Shown one piece after another: positions 46,057-58,900 of a DNA stretch of 64,000 nt. Source of the stretch: Acarospora socialis (lineage: Eukaryota > Ascomycota > Lecanoromycetes > Acarosporales > Acarosporaceae); contig JAMYGW020000008.1 in the NCBI GenBank assembly GCA_025617375.2, positions 1,860,001-1,924,000 of the forward strand. Reading direction: 5' to 3'. Every line of letters begins with the position of its first letter. Position 1 is the first letter of the stretch. The notes under the pieces were generated by a model. The model had not been told where the DNA came from and did no database searches. It saw only the letters and a list, made by a program, of their open reading frames with translations. A program made the position numbers and the translations under genes.

Positions 46057-46620
46057 GTCAAGAACTCTCTACAGAATATCAAAGAATTTTGAAACGAGGT
46101 GACTGTTGGCGCTGAGAGTATCACTACCTACAAATCGCGAATCTTTTTGCTACCTAGGGTCAAAGCGCACTAGTCTGATAAGGCTGAAAATAACTACCTA
46201 TAGTACCTACCCAGGTAGGCAAAGGTTGTCGGCTCGTCCCGCCCGCAAGCTCCGAGTTTCACGCGTCCGGGCTCATATGCGTACCTACCTTACCTACTGC
46301 GACGATCATGGATGTTTCCTGTCAGTCCGCATTTGGTTTATAAGTGGTCGCACTTTCCGAAGGAAGTTTTCAGTCTTACCAGTTCCTTGCTGGTCATATC
46401 CACGATTGCCTGACAACGCCCATAAGAGCTACCTAGGTAGGTCATGATGGTACCAGTCAGTAGCTTTGGCTTCGGCGCATTGTGTCTAGAACAGACTTTT
46501 ATCCACACCAGGGACTATCGAGGATCTAAAGGCTAGGTTTGGAGACGGCCATGAGCATTAAAGGCTCATAGGCTGCATTTTTGAGCTGAAGCGTCGGGAC
46601 CAAACTCGTACTGTAGCGCT
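46057..46620. promoter_or_regulatory. Divergent promoter region, ENP2 / MED13
   Basis: It contains two CCTACCTAGGTAGG-like palindromic stretches (near 46,200 and 46,435). No coding frame is supported. Confidence 0.4.
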
Positions 46621-49600
46621 ATGGACTTCCCTCGAAAGTCCTTGACGAACATACACAAGATAGTCCGTACCTCAAGGGAACGTTTATGTAAAGATAAATG
46701 TTGACTTTGAGCAGGATGGCTTCGCAATTGTCCACTATCAGCTTTTTTCTATACCAGCGCCAAACGATTTGAGGCAGGCCGCGACCCCCAATGTACCTGC
46801 CTCTCCAGCAAGTCCTAAGGCGACCGATGATAATCTCAGCGTCTTCTACAATGTCGAGTCAAAGTTAAGAGAACGTGGGATCTTAGTCCAGGTTGATGTA
46901 GAAGAGCAAGAAATATGGCTTTTCTTTCCTTCCAGCCAAGATTCATCGATCAAGCCCGCGGCGGGCCAAGAAGCAGAACGGTATATGCTTGAGACCTGTG
47001 GTGTCTCTTTGCAATGTATGTGACCCTCTCATCATTCGTGACCGCTCTACTAACGGTGGGGCTTTGGTAGGGGCTTTCACACATTCGATCGCAGCCTCTA
47101 CACTCGTAGAGGTCACACCAGCGGCAGCCCCTGCAGCAGTTAGCACTAATGCGAGTGTCAGTGCTGTCAAAGATGTAAATAAGCAAGTCTGGGAAGCAAA
47201 CTCTTCGTTGGGCCAACCCACGGAAGGGAAGGCTCCGAACGCGAGTACGCAGCCAAGCATGGGAGACGATGACCTAGTTTCAATCGACATATATGAACTC
47301 TTCATATCTGCAGTCCTTGCTATGATTTCTTACCGTCTCGCAAAATTTCACGATTACCTACCGCTGAATTCTCGGACTTTCCTGTCGCCAGCTGCGGTTA
47401 TGTCCGTATCACCCAACTCTGGTGATTTTGAAGAGTCTTCAGAACCGCGCCAAGGCTCTGTACTGGTGGCGTTAGACGTACGCTTAACAGATGTTGGAAC
47501 GCTCATCCTGACCTCATCCATTGCTTCGCCCGGAATCTCCAGGCTCAGACCTACTCCTTCGGACGACAACAGCTGGCTCGAGCCGGCTTGGACAGAGCTT
47601 AGGCTATCACCCGGTGGACAGGTAGTGAAATGGATAGGACCCGCAGCATCAGGTACCGACATTAAGCCTGCTGAGAGCGCTGCGAATCTCGAGCGACCTG
47701 GTGTGGACGTGCCAAGTCCGGAGACACTGTTGGAAGACACTTGGAAAGCTCGAATCAAAGACTGGCTGGCCGGGAAAGGGATCTATCTCCAGGATACGAC
47801 GCCCCGAGACTGGGTGAAAGTTCTAACCACGTCCCCTCAAGCCTCAACAGCGGAGAGGGGTATTCTCTCACAAAAGGGTCAATCGGATGAGCTGCAGTTC
47901 CTATGGCCAAGGGAGCTATGCTATACACTAGTTGAAGCTCAGTCAAACTGTCTCAACAACGGCGTTGACCGCCTGCAGGCTTCTGATCAGGATACTGGTC
48001 TGCACGACCCTCTTAGCTTTGCGGAGGACTGGTTCAAGTCCAAACGACTACGTAATGATCAGTTCGAAGCTGCTAGATCAACACGGCAGATTGATGAGCT
48101 TCTTGCACAACAGTCACGAGCCTCAGAGACCGCTATATTAGATCATAACGCCATGGACGAGCCGTACATACGCGTGGTCAACTACTTGGATCTGCATGCA
48201 GCCGGTACCATATACCCTACACCGCCCGATGGAACACATACCCAAGGAAGCATAGGAGCACATATCAGCAACGAGATTGGCTCGACCCCGGATAATGGAG
48301 ATGCGGCCCCTTTCGATCAAGGTGCAAGTCTAGGAGCAAACAATGAGCACGGATTAGCTAGGCCAATTCAAGTTGATGAGGGTGTCTACGAGACCGGTGA
48401 GAGAAGACATAGCGACACTTCGCAACTCGCTATGCTCTCTGCGGGCTACGATGCCAGCAATGCTGATATGTTTGGGGACATGGACGGGGATATGTTTGGC
48501 ACCTCCGGGATTACAGAAGCCGACTTTAGTTTCTTCGATGAGCCTGATTTGGAGGATGCCGGGAATCAGATTTTTGACTCAACGGACCCTACAAGTCGCG
48601 CAGCTCCCAGCTCTCTTGTGGGCTTAGCCTCTCAAAGCGTGCCCGAGGGTCTGGCAGGTGACTTCGCGACTCTTACGGACGGCGGTCCTAGATCACACGA
48701 TATCCTCAGCGGACCGACACCGAGCATTAGCATGCAGACCTATGAACACAATGCCGATGATATGACCCACAAGTACCTGACTGATCAGAAGGAGACAGAA
48801 CCCATAGAAGCTGACGTCGAGCCTAACCAGGGTACACCTATCACGAACGGCCCAGGCGAGGGAACTAGAGACGTTGAGGGCCATGGTTTCCCGAGTCCGC
48901 CCCTCAGTCCACTCTCCGTTAGGAAAAAACTTCTGCCAAAACTTGAGGATTCCTCCGTGGCACGGGCAGGCTCACAGCTCGCAGTTGCTGATGAAGATTC
49001 TAGGCATTGCACCAACGGTGCCAGGTTTCAGGAAGGTGTGTTCGGAAGAGTGACATTCGCCAGAACCGTTGATTTCTCAGATGGAAAGTATGGAGACGAT
49101 GGCCGCTTCTCGGGTAAAGTTCCAGAGGATGTGGCACATCAGGACGCCCGATCTCGGAAGTCAGACATCCCCAGCATCGGTTTTCCAAGCTCAACGCGCA
49201 GTCATAGTCAAGCAAATGATGTCGACTCTGATTCAAACCTGTCTATTCAGAATGATGATATGGGGCTCGATTCAGATATTTCGAGTGAGTTGGGCGAAGG
49301 GACAACTGAAAGGCTGTTTAGGACCCAGGTGTCAACTCTGGGAGACACTGACAACAAAGACCTCGGCGAAGATACATCCGCCATTGCTGGTGTCAAACGT
49401 AAACGTGAATATTCAGATTGCGAGAACGCTCCAGTGGGAGAGGCGCCCCCTCAAACAATACGACGAGATCCCATCGTGGAAGGCAAAGCTCAAGTTCAGT
49501 TACCAACTCTCAGTCGCTTCCTTCCAAGTGCGTCAGCTTTGCCTCTAAAACCCCCAGAGCCTTATACTGGTAAGGACATGCGGAAAGCGGTAGGACTAAG

Positions 49601-51649
49601 CGACGAGGATTACATTCGCGTTGCGCAAATCCTGACAGACCAGGTTGTGTCTAGCTCACTGAGCACTTATGGGCATGCAGCTACCCTCAAGAACGACGTA
49701 CCTCATATACCTACAGCTCTGGCCGGAAAGGATGAACACGCAGCCATTGAAGAGGTAATTGGGTCTATATTTCCCACCTCATCATTATGCGACCTTGAGA
49801 CCTACGCGGCCATTGAAGAAACAACCTGGGAATCTCCGTTGAATGTGAGGGCCCTTAATAAACATCCACGGTGGACTAAGACCAATGATGGGTCTGGTGG
49901 TCTGGGAGATCACATATTCAGATTAAACGCCCCCCATATCCGTGTTCAGCGCGCAGAAACGCCATTGGAAGTTCTCTCCCCAGCACTTCCGTTCTGGGAG
50001 ACTCTGGGCTTTGGTCCTGTAAACGGCACTAAAGATGTGAGGGCGTTCTGTATATGCCCATCAATCCAAGGCTTGGATGATGCAGCAGACGCATTTTTAG
50101 AAGGGCTTGGCAGTGCGTATGAGAGCTGCAAATTTGGGTCACACACTCGAGGAGACTATCCGAATAGCCCTGGCCCTGGACTGGTACCAACCGCAGGAGG
50201 CGAGGGTAATGCAAGCCTTGAGAGTAATGTAGGGAGGATCGTTGCGGCTTGCGAGCAGCTTGGTAAGACTACCTCTCCCGTAGGGTGGAACAGGCTAACA
50301 CTGATACAGGTACATTCCTAGGTGGAACCAATGCCGAGGATAATAATGTTGTGGTCTACATTATCAATAATTTTACCCAACCAGACGCGGCGGTCCACCT
50401 CTGTGCGGCATTTCTACGTTTGTTCCATACCTACCTCCAGGCAGAGAAGTCTTCGTTGTATTCTAGGCCCAGCGAGATTGTGTTGCAACTGATTCCGGTT
50501 AAAATGGTAGCGTCGAAGACGTCTATCATTGTCCCGACGCAAGCCATCTATCGAGGACTAGCTTTGGAGGTATACGAGAGATGTGGGCTTGGGCTCGGAC
50601 AGAGCCCGGATGGTGCAGTAGCACCTGGCAACGCCGCTTCGATCCTATTGTCACACAAGATACCAGCGAGTATCGATTTCGAGCTTACTGCAGAGCCTCC
50701 GTTGTCAGTACAACGTGAATCCACTGACCTTCACATCGCGTACTCCCAAAGTGGCGATGGTCGCTGGATCTCGGCTTCTTGGACCGATGCGGAAGGAAGT
50801 CGTCAGATGAGTATGTCTTACTGCCTTGGGATGAAAGGAACCGGGCCAAGACGGGCTTTTGCAGAGGTAGCTAGTGAGATCTGGAAGACATCAGTTGAGA
50901 TGGTCCAAGTCAAGAAAATAATGTGGAGGTTCCTCATAGCCAAAGTGGGTATTATGGAGCCAGAAGAGCATGACGGTAAGCTGCACGACGACTACCAATT
51001 GACAGATGTATCTGACGTGCACCTTTGCATAGTCTGGAGAATGCTGGTAGATGCCTCGGACCAAGTATCATTTACGCTTGTACTACTCGCGGTAGATGTT
51101 TGCCCAACTCTATCCATACTGCCGGCGAATCTCGAAGTTGCACCCACCAACCTCAACTCTCGAAATGCACTCTACACCACGCCGATCTCTACTCCGCAAC
51201 CGAGTATTCTATCTCCGGATCAGGCTGTTATTGCTGCCACACCCGCAAGCGGAAATGGGCCTATGAATGCTCCTACACCTACGGATTACACCACGGATAC
51301 CGATCCCGACTCAAGCCTGATTGACGTCACCGACGAGACATGGGGCGTAGTACTCGGTCATCGGATCCACAACACGATGTCCCTGGTCGAGCGGCGACCA
51401 GGCTTGGCTAGCGGTTACTTGATCAAACGAGCCGGCAGGCAAGATGAGGACGGCATGGTCGCAATGAGCGTGAACTTGCTCCATATCGACAGGCCATATA
51501 CTTCCCAGCTGAGGGATATACTAGCAGTGTACCGAGGTCTCGGGACATTGGCAAGGCTGAAAGGCTTGGCCGATCCGATCAAGAGCGTGGTTCCGTGGCA
51601 CGTCGCCGCGGCCATGAAAGCGCAGGAAGTCCTCAGCTCGGTAATGTAG
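46621..51649 (+). CDS. SSN2: Mediator subunit 13 (Srb9/Ssn2), CDK8-kinase module
   Basis: Med13 links the CDK8 kinase module to core Mediator. The exon model is 46621-46662, 46715-47015, 47071-50262, 50310-50975 and 51033-51649, giving 1,605 residues. Recognisable parts are the N-terminal LETCGVSLQ/WAFTHSIAAS region and an acidic patch GITEADFSFFDEPDLEDAG. Next come the FPSPPLSPLS-like serine/proline segment, then ENAAVVYIIN-like VVVYIINNFTQPDA and KMVASKTSIIVPTQ. LIAKVGIMEPEEHD spliced to VWRMLVDAS follows, and the C-terminal DETWGVVLGHRI and PWHVAAAMKAQEVLSSVM. The intron 50976-51032 has no stop and would read through, but removing it restores the family pattern. The first exon is short and its donor (GTCCGT) is weak, so the start is the least certain part. 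Confidence 0.93.
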
Positions 51650-53867
51650 CACAAGATCTATATTGACTTGCAATACCCGAGGATAGCAGAGTACTAAACT
51701 CTTATACGAGATTAGAGGCCGGCTGCAACTCGGATGTGGGATGGATTGTGGGCCGTGGAGTGGACAGGTGTTGGTACTGAACAGTGCAAGGCAACCAGCA
51801 CACCGATAACACAACCAGTCGAGCTCGACTGCCAATTACGCTCATGTTACGAGCAAGTCCCGTCATGGAAAGCGGCATCAACAGCTTTTACCAAGGTATG
51901 TTTGGCGCGTAGACGGTACGCAAGGTTATCCTTGGCATAATCCAACACGGCGCCTGAACAGCCTCCATCATGACGCATCGAAAGAGAGATAACAGCTGAA
52001 TTATGAAGTACACGACCAGTGCCAGCATAATCCCTTATGCCACGATGTTTCAAGCCTCGGCGAAACATGGCTGAGGTCTGAGGATATTTCATTCGGACTT
52101 GGTTCGGTATAGGGACGGCCCTATAGGGCGGCCGATCAGAAGTGTCAATGGAAGGTCGCGATCAATACTTAACCAGCCGTTTCCTCAGCTCATCGTGAGA
52201 CATTGGTCATGTAGCACGGCGGTTCGCGATTCGAGAGAAGAAGGCGAATGGACTTACTGTTGCTACAAGCATGAAGCCAAAGCCGCGCGATTTCAGCAAC
52301 GTGCCCTTGCGATGTGATTGCCTTCCTAGCTCCACTACACCGTAAGACCTTAAGATCTTGGAAGGTCAGGTATTCATCGTTGGCGATTGATGGACGTTAC
52401 GGTAGCCGCGAGGAGAAGGCCGCGAACTCCGTTTCAGAGCTCCCTCATCAGCGTTCGACCAAACGCGGACAATAAGACTAGGTCAATATTATCAATGCCG
52501 AAGTCGTTGGCATCCCAGTGTCATGATCGCCACGCTATGTATAAACAAGGAACGGAGGCGACACCGGTGTAAGAGATAGGGGAAAAAACGGGCGGAGTCC
52601 CGAGTGACCGATCTTGGCACCTTTCGTGGGTCGATGACCGCCAATGTTACGAGACATTTGTAAAGTAAGTCGTAAGAAATTAGATGGTGGCTGTGTGTGG
52701 ATATGTACCTAGGTAGGGGCCAGTCCTTCCTTACTGTAAATAACAACGCTCAGCACATTCACACACACGTAATCTATGACACGATACTAGCGTGAGCGGT
52801 GAGGAGATCTCTTGATGGCATGAAATGCTGCGGACGATGAGGATACTTTCCCACATTTTCGGTCATTTCATCGTCTCGTTCGTACAAGATGCAGCATTTG
52901 CCGCCATTTTCACCGCTCTGCCTCCATTATTGGTCAAACTTATTCATGGTCACATCACTAATGTTAATGGCCTTTCCTGAAAGGGAAGAAGCCACCAACA
53001 AGGCGAAGCAGAGATACCTTACAAACCACCGACGTACGCATACGACGACCTACGCAAACCTTTCCTTATGGCTCACCACCTTTTACCCGGGTGTTGGTTC
53101 TGTCCCGTGCTCTGTCCCACCTCCTCAGCTGTCATGGTCCCTTTACTCGCTGCGGTGAACAAGACATGGCATCTTCCATCAATGGCGGCCCCCAAAATCG
53201 CTTACGTCTCTTGCGGCTATGAAGGGTGATGGTGGATGTGACCTACCCTCCTGATCTTCTCCCTCGTGCTCTCTGAACCTATCAGCCTGAGACTGATGGC
53301 GAATGATGCGAAGAATCAACGCGAAATGAGGCATGTTGCTACCGTTTCCTCTTCGGATTGTTTCTGTTCCCGTATTTCGTACCACCTCCGTTCATGCAAC
53401 CCTTCTCACCGCAGAGCATGGGTGCTTCACCCAGCTTGAGAAGCGAGAAGCGAGCATGGGTCCAGCGTGGCTTGTTCCACACCATTTGGCTCTGGAGGGC
53501 TTAGCGTACCCGTATGTCGGTGGGTCGCTGCCTATGACTCGAGGCTAATGCCAGGCATCCATGAAGTGAATTCAAATGTCTTAACACCAGCAGTAAATGT
53601 TTGTTCCTTTGTCCGCTTTTCTTATAATCCCATGAATCTCCTCTTCATGCTCTCTCTCTTCTGTCTTCCTACCTACCAAATATCATTCTGTATACGTGTC
53701 CATTAGCAGTTGCAACCCGTTCGTTGCAACAACACAACTCTCCATCAATAACTGGGACTTCCCTCAAGCTGTCTCCTTACTACTCCGTTACCACTTACTA
53801 CTACGTCCCCGACAGAACAACGCCGTCGCCGGCATATCCCCGAGTAACCCCGCGAGTGCAACCCAAG
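51650..53867. other. 2.2-kb region without a recognised gene
   Basis: Short frames occur on both strands (for example 52099-52317, 52492-52746 minus, 53333-53706), but none has convincing codon use or domain content. The right part, with CT-rich stretches at 53,600-53,720, is probably a long promoter and 5' leader of the next gene. An ACCTAGGTAGGG motif lies near 52,705. Confidence 0.4.
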
Positions 53868-54458
53868 ATGCCTTCCTTCCAGCGACAGGTTGGCTTCGCG
53901 CCCTCCCCGATCTACTCGCGCCAGCCCCACGACGATGAGGTCTACGTCATGGAGGCCTTTGCCCACCACGCCTACCGGTGCGCTTACTGCGCCCAGCCGT
54001 ATCAGGTCCACCTCGACGGCCGGACCCTGTGCGACCGAGGCCACCAACTCGCTCGGGACGTGGCCCAGTACGTTTACAACAAAGGCGGCAAGGCCTACTC
54101 GGTCGTTGACCGCGAGGGCAACCAGCTCGTGCAGATCGAGATTCCCGTTGGGTGCGAGGTCGTCAAAGACCTCTTGAAGGCGATGGAGCGAGGACTCCGC
54201 CTCCGACGTAGAGCGCCAGCCGTCAGCTATGACTCCACATACTACGTCGCACCGCGGCCCGTCGAACAGCGGGCACCCATTGAGATCGTCGAACCGTCAA
54301 GGCGGCACCGCAAGGAAAAAGTTTACGTCTCCCGGGGCTCTTTGTACGAGTCCGATATGGCCGAGCGGGCGCAGCGCAAGCAGAAGAGATATGCGCACGA
54401 CCACGTCTACCACACCGCCGCCCCTCGCGTTCGACCGGTTGAGTACTACTATCAATGA
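53868..54458 (+). CDS. Conserved hypothetical protein with CX2C pair and basic C-terminus
   Basis: A single-exon frame of 196 residues. The N-terminal half has YRCAYCAQPYQVHLDGRTLC, a cysteine arrangement that may bind zinc. GHQLARDVAQYVYNKGGKAY and EGNQLVQIEIPVGCEVVKDL follow, then the helical LLKAMERGLRLRRRA. The C-terminal third is rich in Arg, Lys and Tyr and looks disordered. I recall similar uncharacterised proteins in other ascomycetes, but no function. The frame stays open upstream to about 53724 without an earlier ATG; I chose the ATG at 53868 (AAGATGC). Strong G/C-ending codon use supports real coding. Confidence 0.75.
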   Translation: MPSFQRQVGFAPSPIYSRQPHDDEVYVMEAFAHHAYRCAYCAQPYQVHLDGRTLCDRGHQLARDVAQYVYNKGGKAYSVVDREGNQLVQIEIPVGCEVVKDLLKAMERGLRLRRRAPAVSYDSTYYVAPRPVEQRAPIEIVEPSRRHRKEKVYVSRGSLYESDMAERAQRKQKRYAHDHVYHTAAPRVRPVEYYYQ

Positions 54459-55938
54459 ATCAAACGATCATGCGTACCGTTTACACATCAACGAGACATC
54501 ACCAACTGGCATCCGGACTATGGCCTCGTGATCATCATAACCCACCATACCCACCCTAAGCACGGATGGAGGGAGGAACTACCACCCACACGAGTTTCCG
54601 GAGCCTGCACTGCACGCTTCAGCGACGCTGATCTCCTTACTACGACATATTCGCGCATCTGCACATCATTGACTTGATATCGAGCGCGTGTTGTTCCCCA
54701 TCAGGAGAGACGCTTGGGAAAGGATGGAAAAAAAAAGCATATTTGACCGCTTCACGTCTGCTTTGGTTTTGCGAGCTTTGTATCGCACTGCGCCATTGTT
54801 TGATTGTATGGCAAAGTTGCTTTGACGGTGGGAGGATAGAAGGGAGGAAAGGGGACTCAGGGATTAGATGGATATAATTCTGTGCAGAAAAGGGCTTTAC
54901 GTGGACATGGCTAGGAAAGGATTACTAATACTCGGAGCACGATAGCACCTTCTCAATATGAGCACTGTGCGCCGATGGATAGATAGTTGTGTTAGGAGAA
55001 TCTAAATCATTATCAACTGCAAATCTCTACACGATCATAGCTATCCTTCATAAGTGAGCCACCGAAAAGCAGCCGTCGCCCTTACCTCACCGACGCCCAG
55101 CCTTCCGTAAAGTATATAGCGAGTAGTAATGAGAGGACAATTCAATCCCCACTCCACGGCTACAGCCGCACCGAGACTTTGCTTTGCACCAGTCATCAAT
55201 CAGAACACGCGCGACATCTACACATTAGTGGGAGATGCGTCATCTACTCCCGCTGCCGGGGGTAACGCGCGACTTTCTACCGACAAGTGCCAATGGATAC
55301 GTTGCAGCAGAGCGAGAACCAACCACTAAGGGAACACCCGCTCACGCATGTACTGTATAGATCTCGAACTGCCATTCCCACAGTTTCTGCGCTAGGCCAG
55401 AGAGGTGACGTCGCCCGACTTACGTACTCCTCTGTACTGTTCCACGACTCCCACATGCCTGGCAGAAGTGGAAGCTCAAAGCTCAATGGGAGATGAGTCA
55501 CCCGCCTTGGCGGCCTGTGAGTATGCCTTACCTTAAGGTGTGTGCCTGCAGGCCTGACAAGGGTTGCTGCAGTAGTGTATTTTGGAAATCGAAGAAAGGA
55601 TCGATCTGCAGCCGTACAAGTTCGAGGCCGCTTTCGATAGGTTCGACTTGCGCCGCTACAACTTCAGGTTAAAAATGATATGTCGGAAATCTTTCGACGT
55701 ATAACGACGAACTATCACAGGGTACAGCTTTACTTCGGATTGGTTTTGTTCACTTGTTGAGATTTGAATAAGCTTAGTACCATAGTAGTGGTATGGCTAA
55801 ATACTAATCGCGTGGCCCCCTCTATGCGCCTAAAATAATACCCAGAGTTACTGCATCATTGTCTGATCCCGACCAGGCTGGAATGATAGGGACAGGTCAG
55901 CATGAAGCACCAAGCTTCGGGGATGACCACCGTGCGGC
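54459..55938. other. 1.5-kb region without a recognised gene
   Basis: 3' flanks of two convergent genes. A short plus-strand frame at 55129-55329 and its overlaps have no support, and no RNA gene or repeat was recognised. Confidence 0.4.
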
Positions 55939-58900
55939 CTAGTTGCGATTCCACTTGCGGATCTTAGTCACGTATGTAGCGACGATGACGAACGTGTAGT
56001 TGAACGCGATGAAGCCGATGAAAATGCCGACGTTCTTGTACCGGTTGGCAAAGTCGTAGCCATATTGTAAGTACTGAGGTCATCGAAGAAAAGGGCGACG
56101 CGTTAGCAAGAACGTATTATAGAAGAAACCCGATTACGGATTGGGACACGGGAAGACCACTCACGTAGGATTGTCCGTCCTTGTACCGGCAATACTCGCA
56201 ACCCCCATTGCTGGTTGGGTTCGTCAAGTAGCCTGTTGCATTTGCCAAGAAGGTCGCAGCGTACGCGCCACAAGACATGCCGGCTGGCGGATTGAAGATG
56301 GATGTCTCGGAGGGGTCGCAGGAGATCTGAAGGCCTTGCAAAACGTCGGTCGTCACACCTTCTCCGAGATAGAACAACGGCGAGACATTGTAATACCATC
56401 GCCAGCCGGTGGGGGTAACGGGCTCAGGGGACAAGGTGCCGGCGAAAGTGTTGCAGAACATGAAAAAGAATCCGTTTGCCATGAAGGTCGAGGCTAGGTT
56501 TGGCATAGAAGCCGCACAGAGCTGGGCTAGACTGGTGGCGAAGACGGCAAAGAGTTCGTACATCAAGAAGCTGTAGCCCGCTCTGCCTGGCGAGGTGAAG
56601 TAGCCCACGGGGTAGTACCAGAGGATCCAGTAGACGAAGCTTGTGAAAAGGGCGTAGGGGAGCTCGATCATGATTGCCGCCAAAACGAAGACGAGCCAGT
56701 GGTATGTCAGATTCGCCTTTTCTCGGTGGATGAATATGTCACGCAGAGCTACAAACCGTGGTGCCACTTGTAAGCCCAGAGGCGGTCCTACAATGAGGGA
56801 CATGAAGGCGGAGAAGACCCGGTTGTATGCGCCTCGCTGGTTTGAAGGCGACTGCAGGTATGTCAAGGAGTTCAGAAGCGAATTGCCAACGTTCATCCAT
56901 AGCTTTGATGTGGCGTAATCAGGTTCTCTCCAGTAATATAGCCAATTGCGGCTGAGGATGACTCGTAGTTGAACGTGAAGTGGAGCCGCATAAACACTGT
57001 CATGTTCAGCCACCAAGGTCTGTCGAATGACGGAGGGTGAAGCCATTTTCTCTAAGATTGGCCCTCTCTCCTGCTTGGTGTCGCTCTCCATCCAGATCTG
57101 CGCCCAGTCATTGGTCGAGGTAGACCTGGAGCCTGCGCCTATAACATCCAGGAAATACTCAGCAGGGTTCTCCCGCTTGTCGCAAGGTCTGCCATATTTG
57201 CCAAAGTATGCGATGGCAGTCGAGCACTGTGGGCCGAGAGGTCCGTTATATGCCGTCTTACCTCCGCGGACAAGTAAGATGAGAGAATCAAAATAGTATA
57301 TGACCTCGGCGGCGGGCTGATGAATTGTGCAGATAATGGCTTGACCAGCATTGGCCAGCTTCCGAAGTAGAAAAATGATTGCGACGGCAGACTGTCCATC
57401 AAGACCCGAAGAAGGCTCGTCTAGGAACAAGATGTCTGGCTTGGCGGCTAGCTCGACCCCGATCGTGACTTTCTTTCGCTGTTCAAGGTTCAGACCTGCG
57501 CCAGGAACGCCGATCAGAGCGTCTGCAAAATCTTCCATCTCAAGCATCTCAATCACTGCTCAACGTATGAGTCTTTCTCTTCATGCGAGATCTGTACCGA
57601 GCGACGAAGTCTTGCGGTCACCTGAAGTGCCTCACGCACTGTTTGAGTTGGAAGATGTATATCTTCCTGAACAACATAACCCATGTGACGACCGAATGAT
57701 CTTGATAATGGTCGACCGTCGAGGAACATACTTCCTGAAAAACTACCCATTGTCAATCTTCCGGCCAGGGTGTTCAGGAGTGTTGTCTAGACAGATGTGA
57801 GCAGATGTTTCGGAAGGGTGTCTAAGATTACTAGACCTTTCCAGCTCCAGATACACCCATAAGAGCGGTCAGTTGACCTTTTTCTACCCAACCTATTAGA
57901 TATCATGTCAGTTTTCCTTCGAAAGAAGCAGGTAACACCAGGGGGCTTGCATCTAGGTTATCCAGGAGTCTTTTCGGAGTCTGCCCAGAGTTGATGTCTA
58001 AACAGATGTTCTTCCAAGCAAAGACACGACTTTCCCGATCTAAGAATTCTCTTCGTAATGTTGCGCTGTGTCTGCTCTGCACGGTAATAGGAGGCAAGTC
58101 TTTCTCGATAGCCCCACTTTCACCATCGGATGGCGTAGAGCTTCCCGTCGAGGTAAAATCTTGCGGTTCGGCCTTGTAGAAGACGGTAGCCAGGCGACCG
58201 GCTGGTAATCTAAGCATCTCCATTCCGATCCTGATAAAAAATACGTTTATTAGATTTCCTCGTGTCATTCTGTGATAGAAGAGGCCTTTGACGGGCTTAA
58301 AGAATGCTCTTACCCTGTGCAAACTGCGAATGTGACGAACAAGGCAATGTTGATACCAATGTTTCTCCACAAATGGGATGACCTAAACCCATATTGAGCC
58401 TCCAGGTAGGCATTTCCAGAGACGATCCCTTGGCCTGGACTTGACCCGACGACTGCACAAACCTGGTTCGTGATTGAATCGTACCCAGCACCACTTGGAG
58501 CTAAGTCGTTAGGGCTGCAGATGTACTCCAATGAGGTGAACTCATTCACCATGACTGACTCGAAGGCATAATATAGAGGCTGTACACTGGTCAACGATAG
58601 ACACCAGTCATGGGCGTTCAAGCGACTATACTACTCACATTGCAGTATCTCAACCAACCCAACCAGACTTGCATCTGTGGGGCGGGTACGTATAGCCAGT
58701 GTAGAGCACAAAGCAATTGAACGCGATACCCACCGGTAAAACCGCCCGATTAGCGTTTGGTGAGACTACCGCAATGGCTCTGAAGAACATGGACAAAGCG
58801 AGATGTTCAACATACACAGTGAAGAACCAGATAAAGAAATGATTAGGGGCCCGTTGAAATCCAGTTAGAAAGTACAGTGGAATGTTGTAGCTGATGGCTA

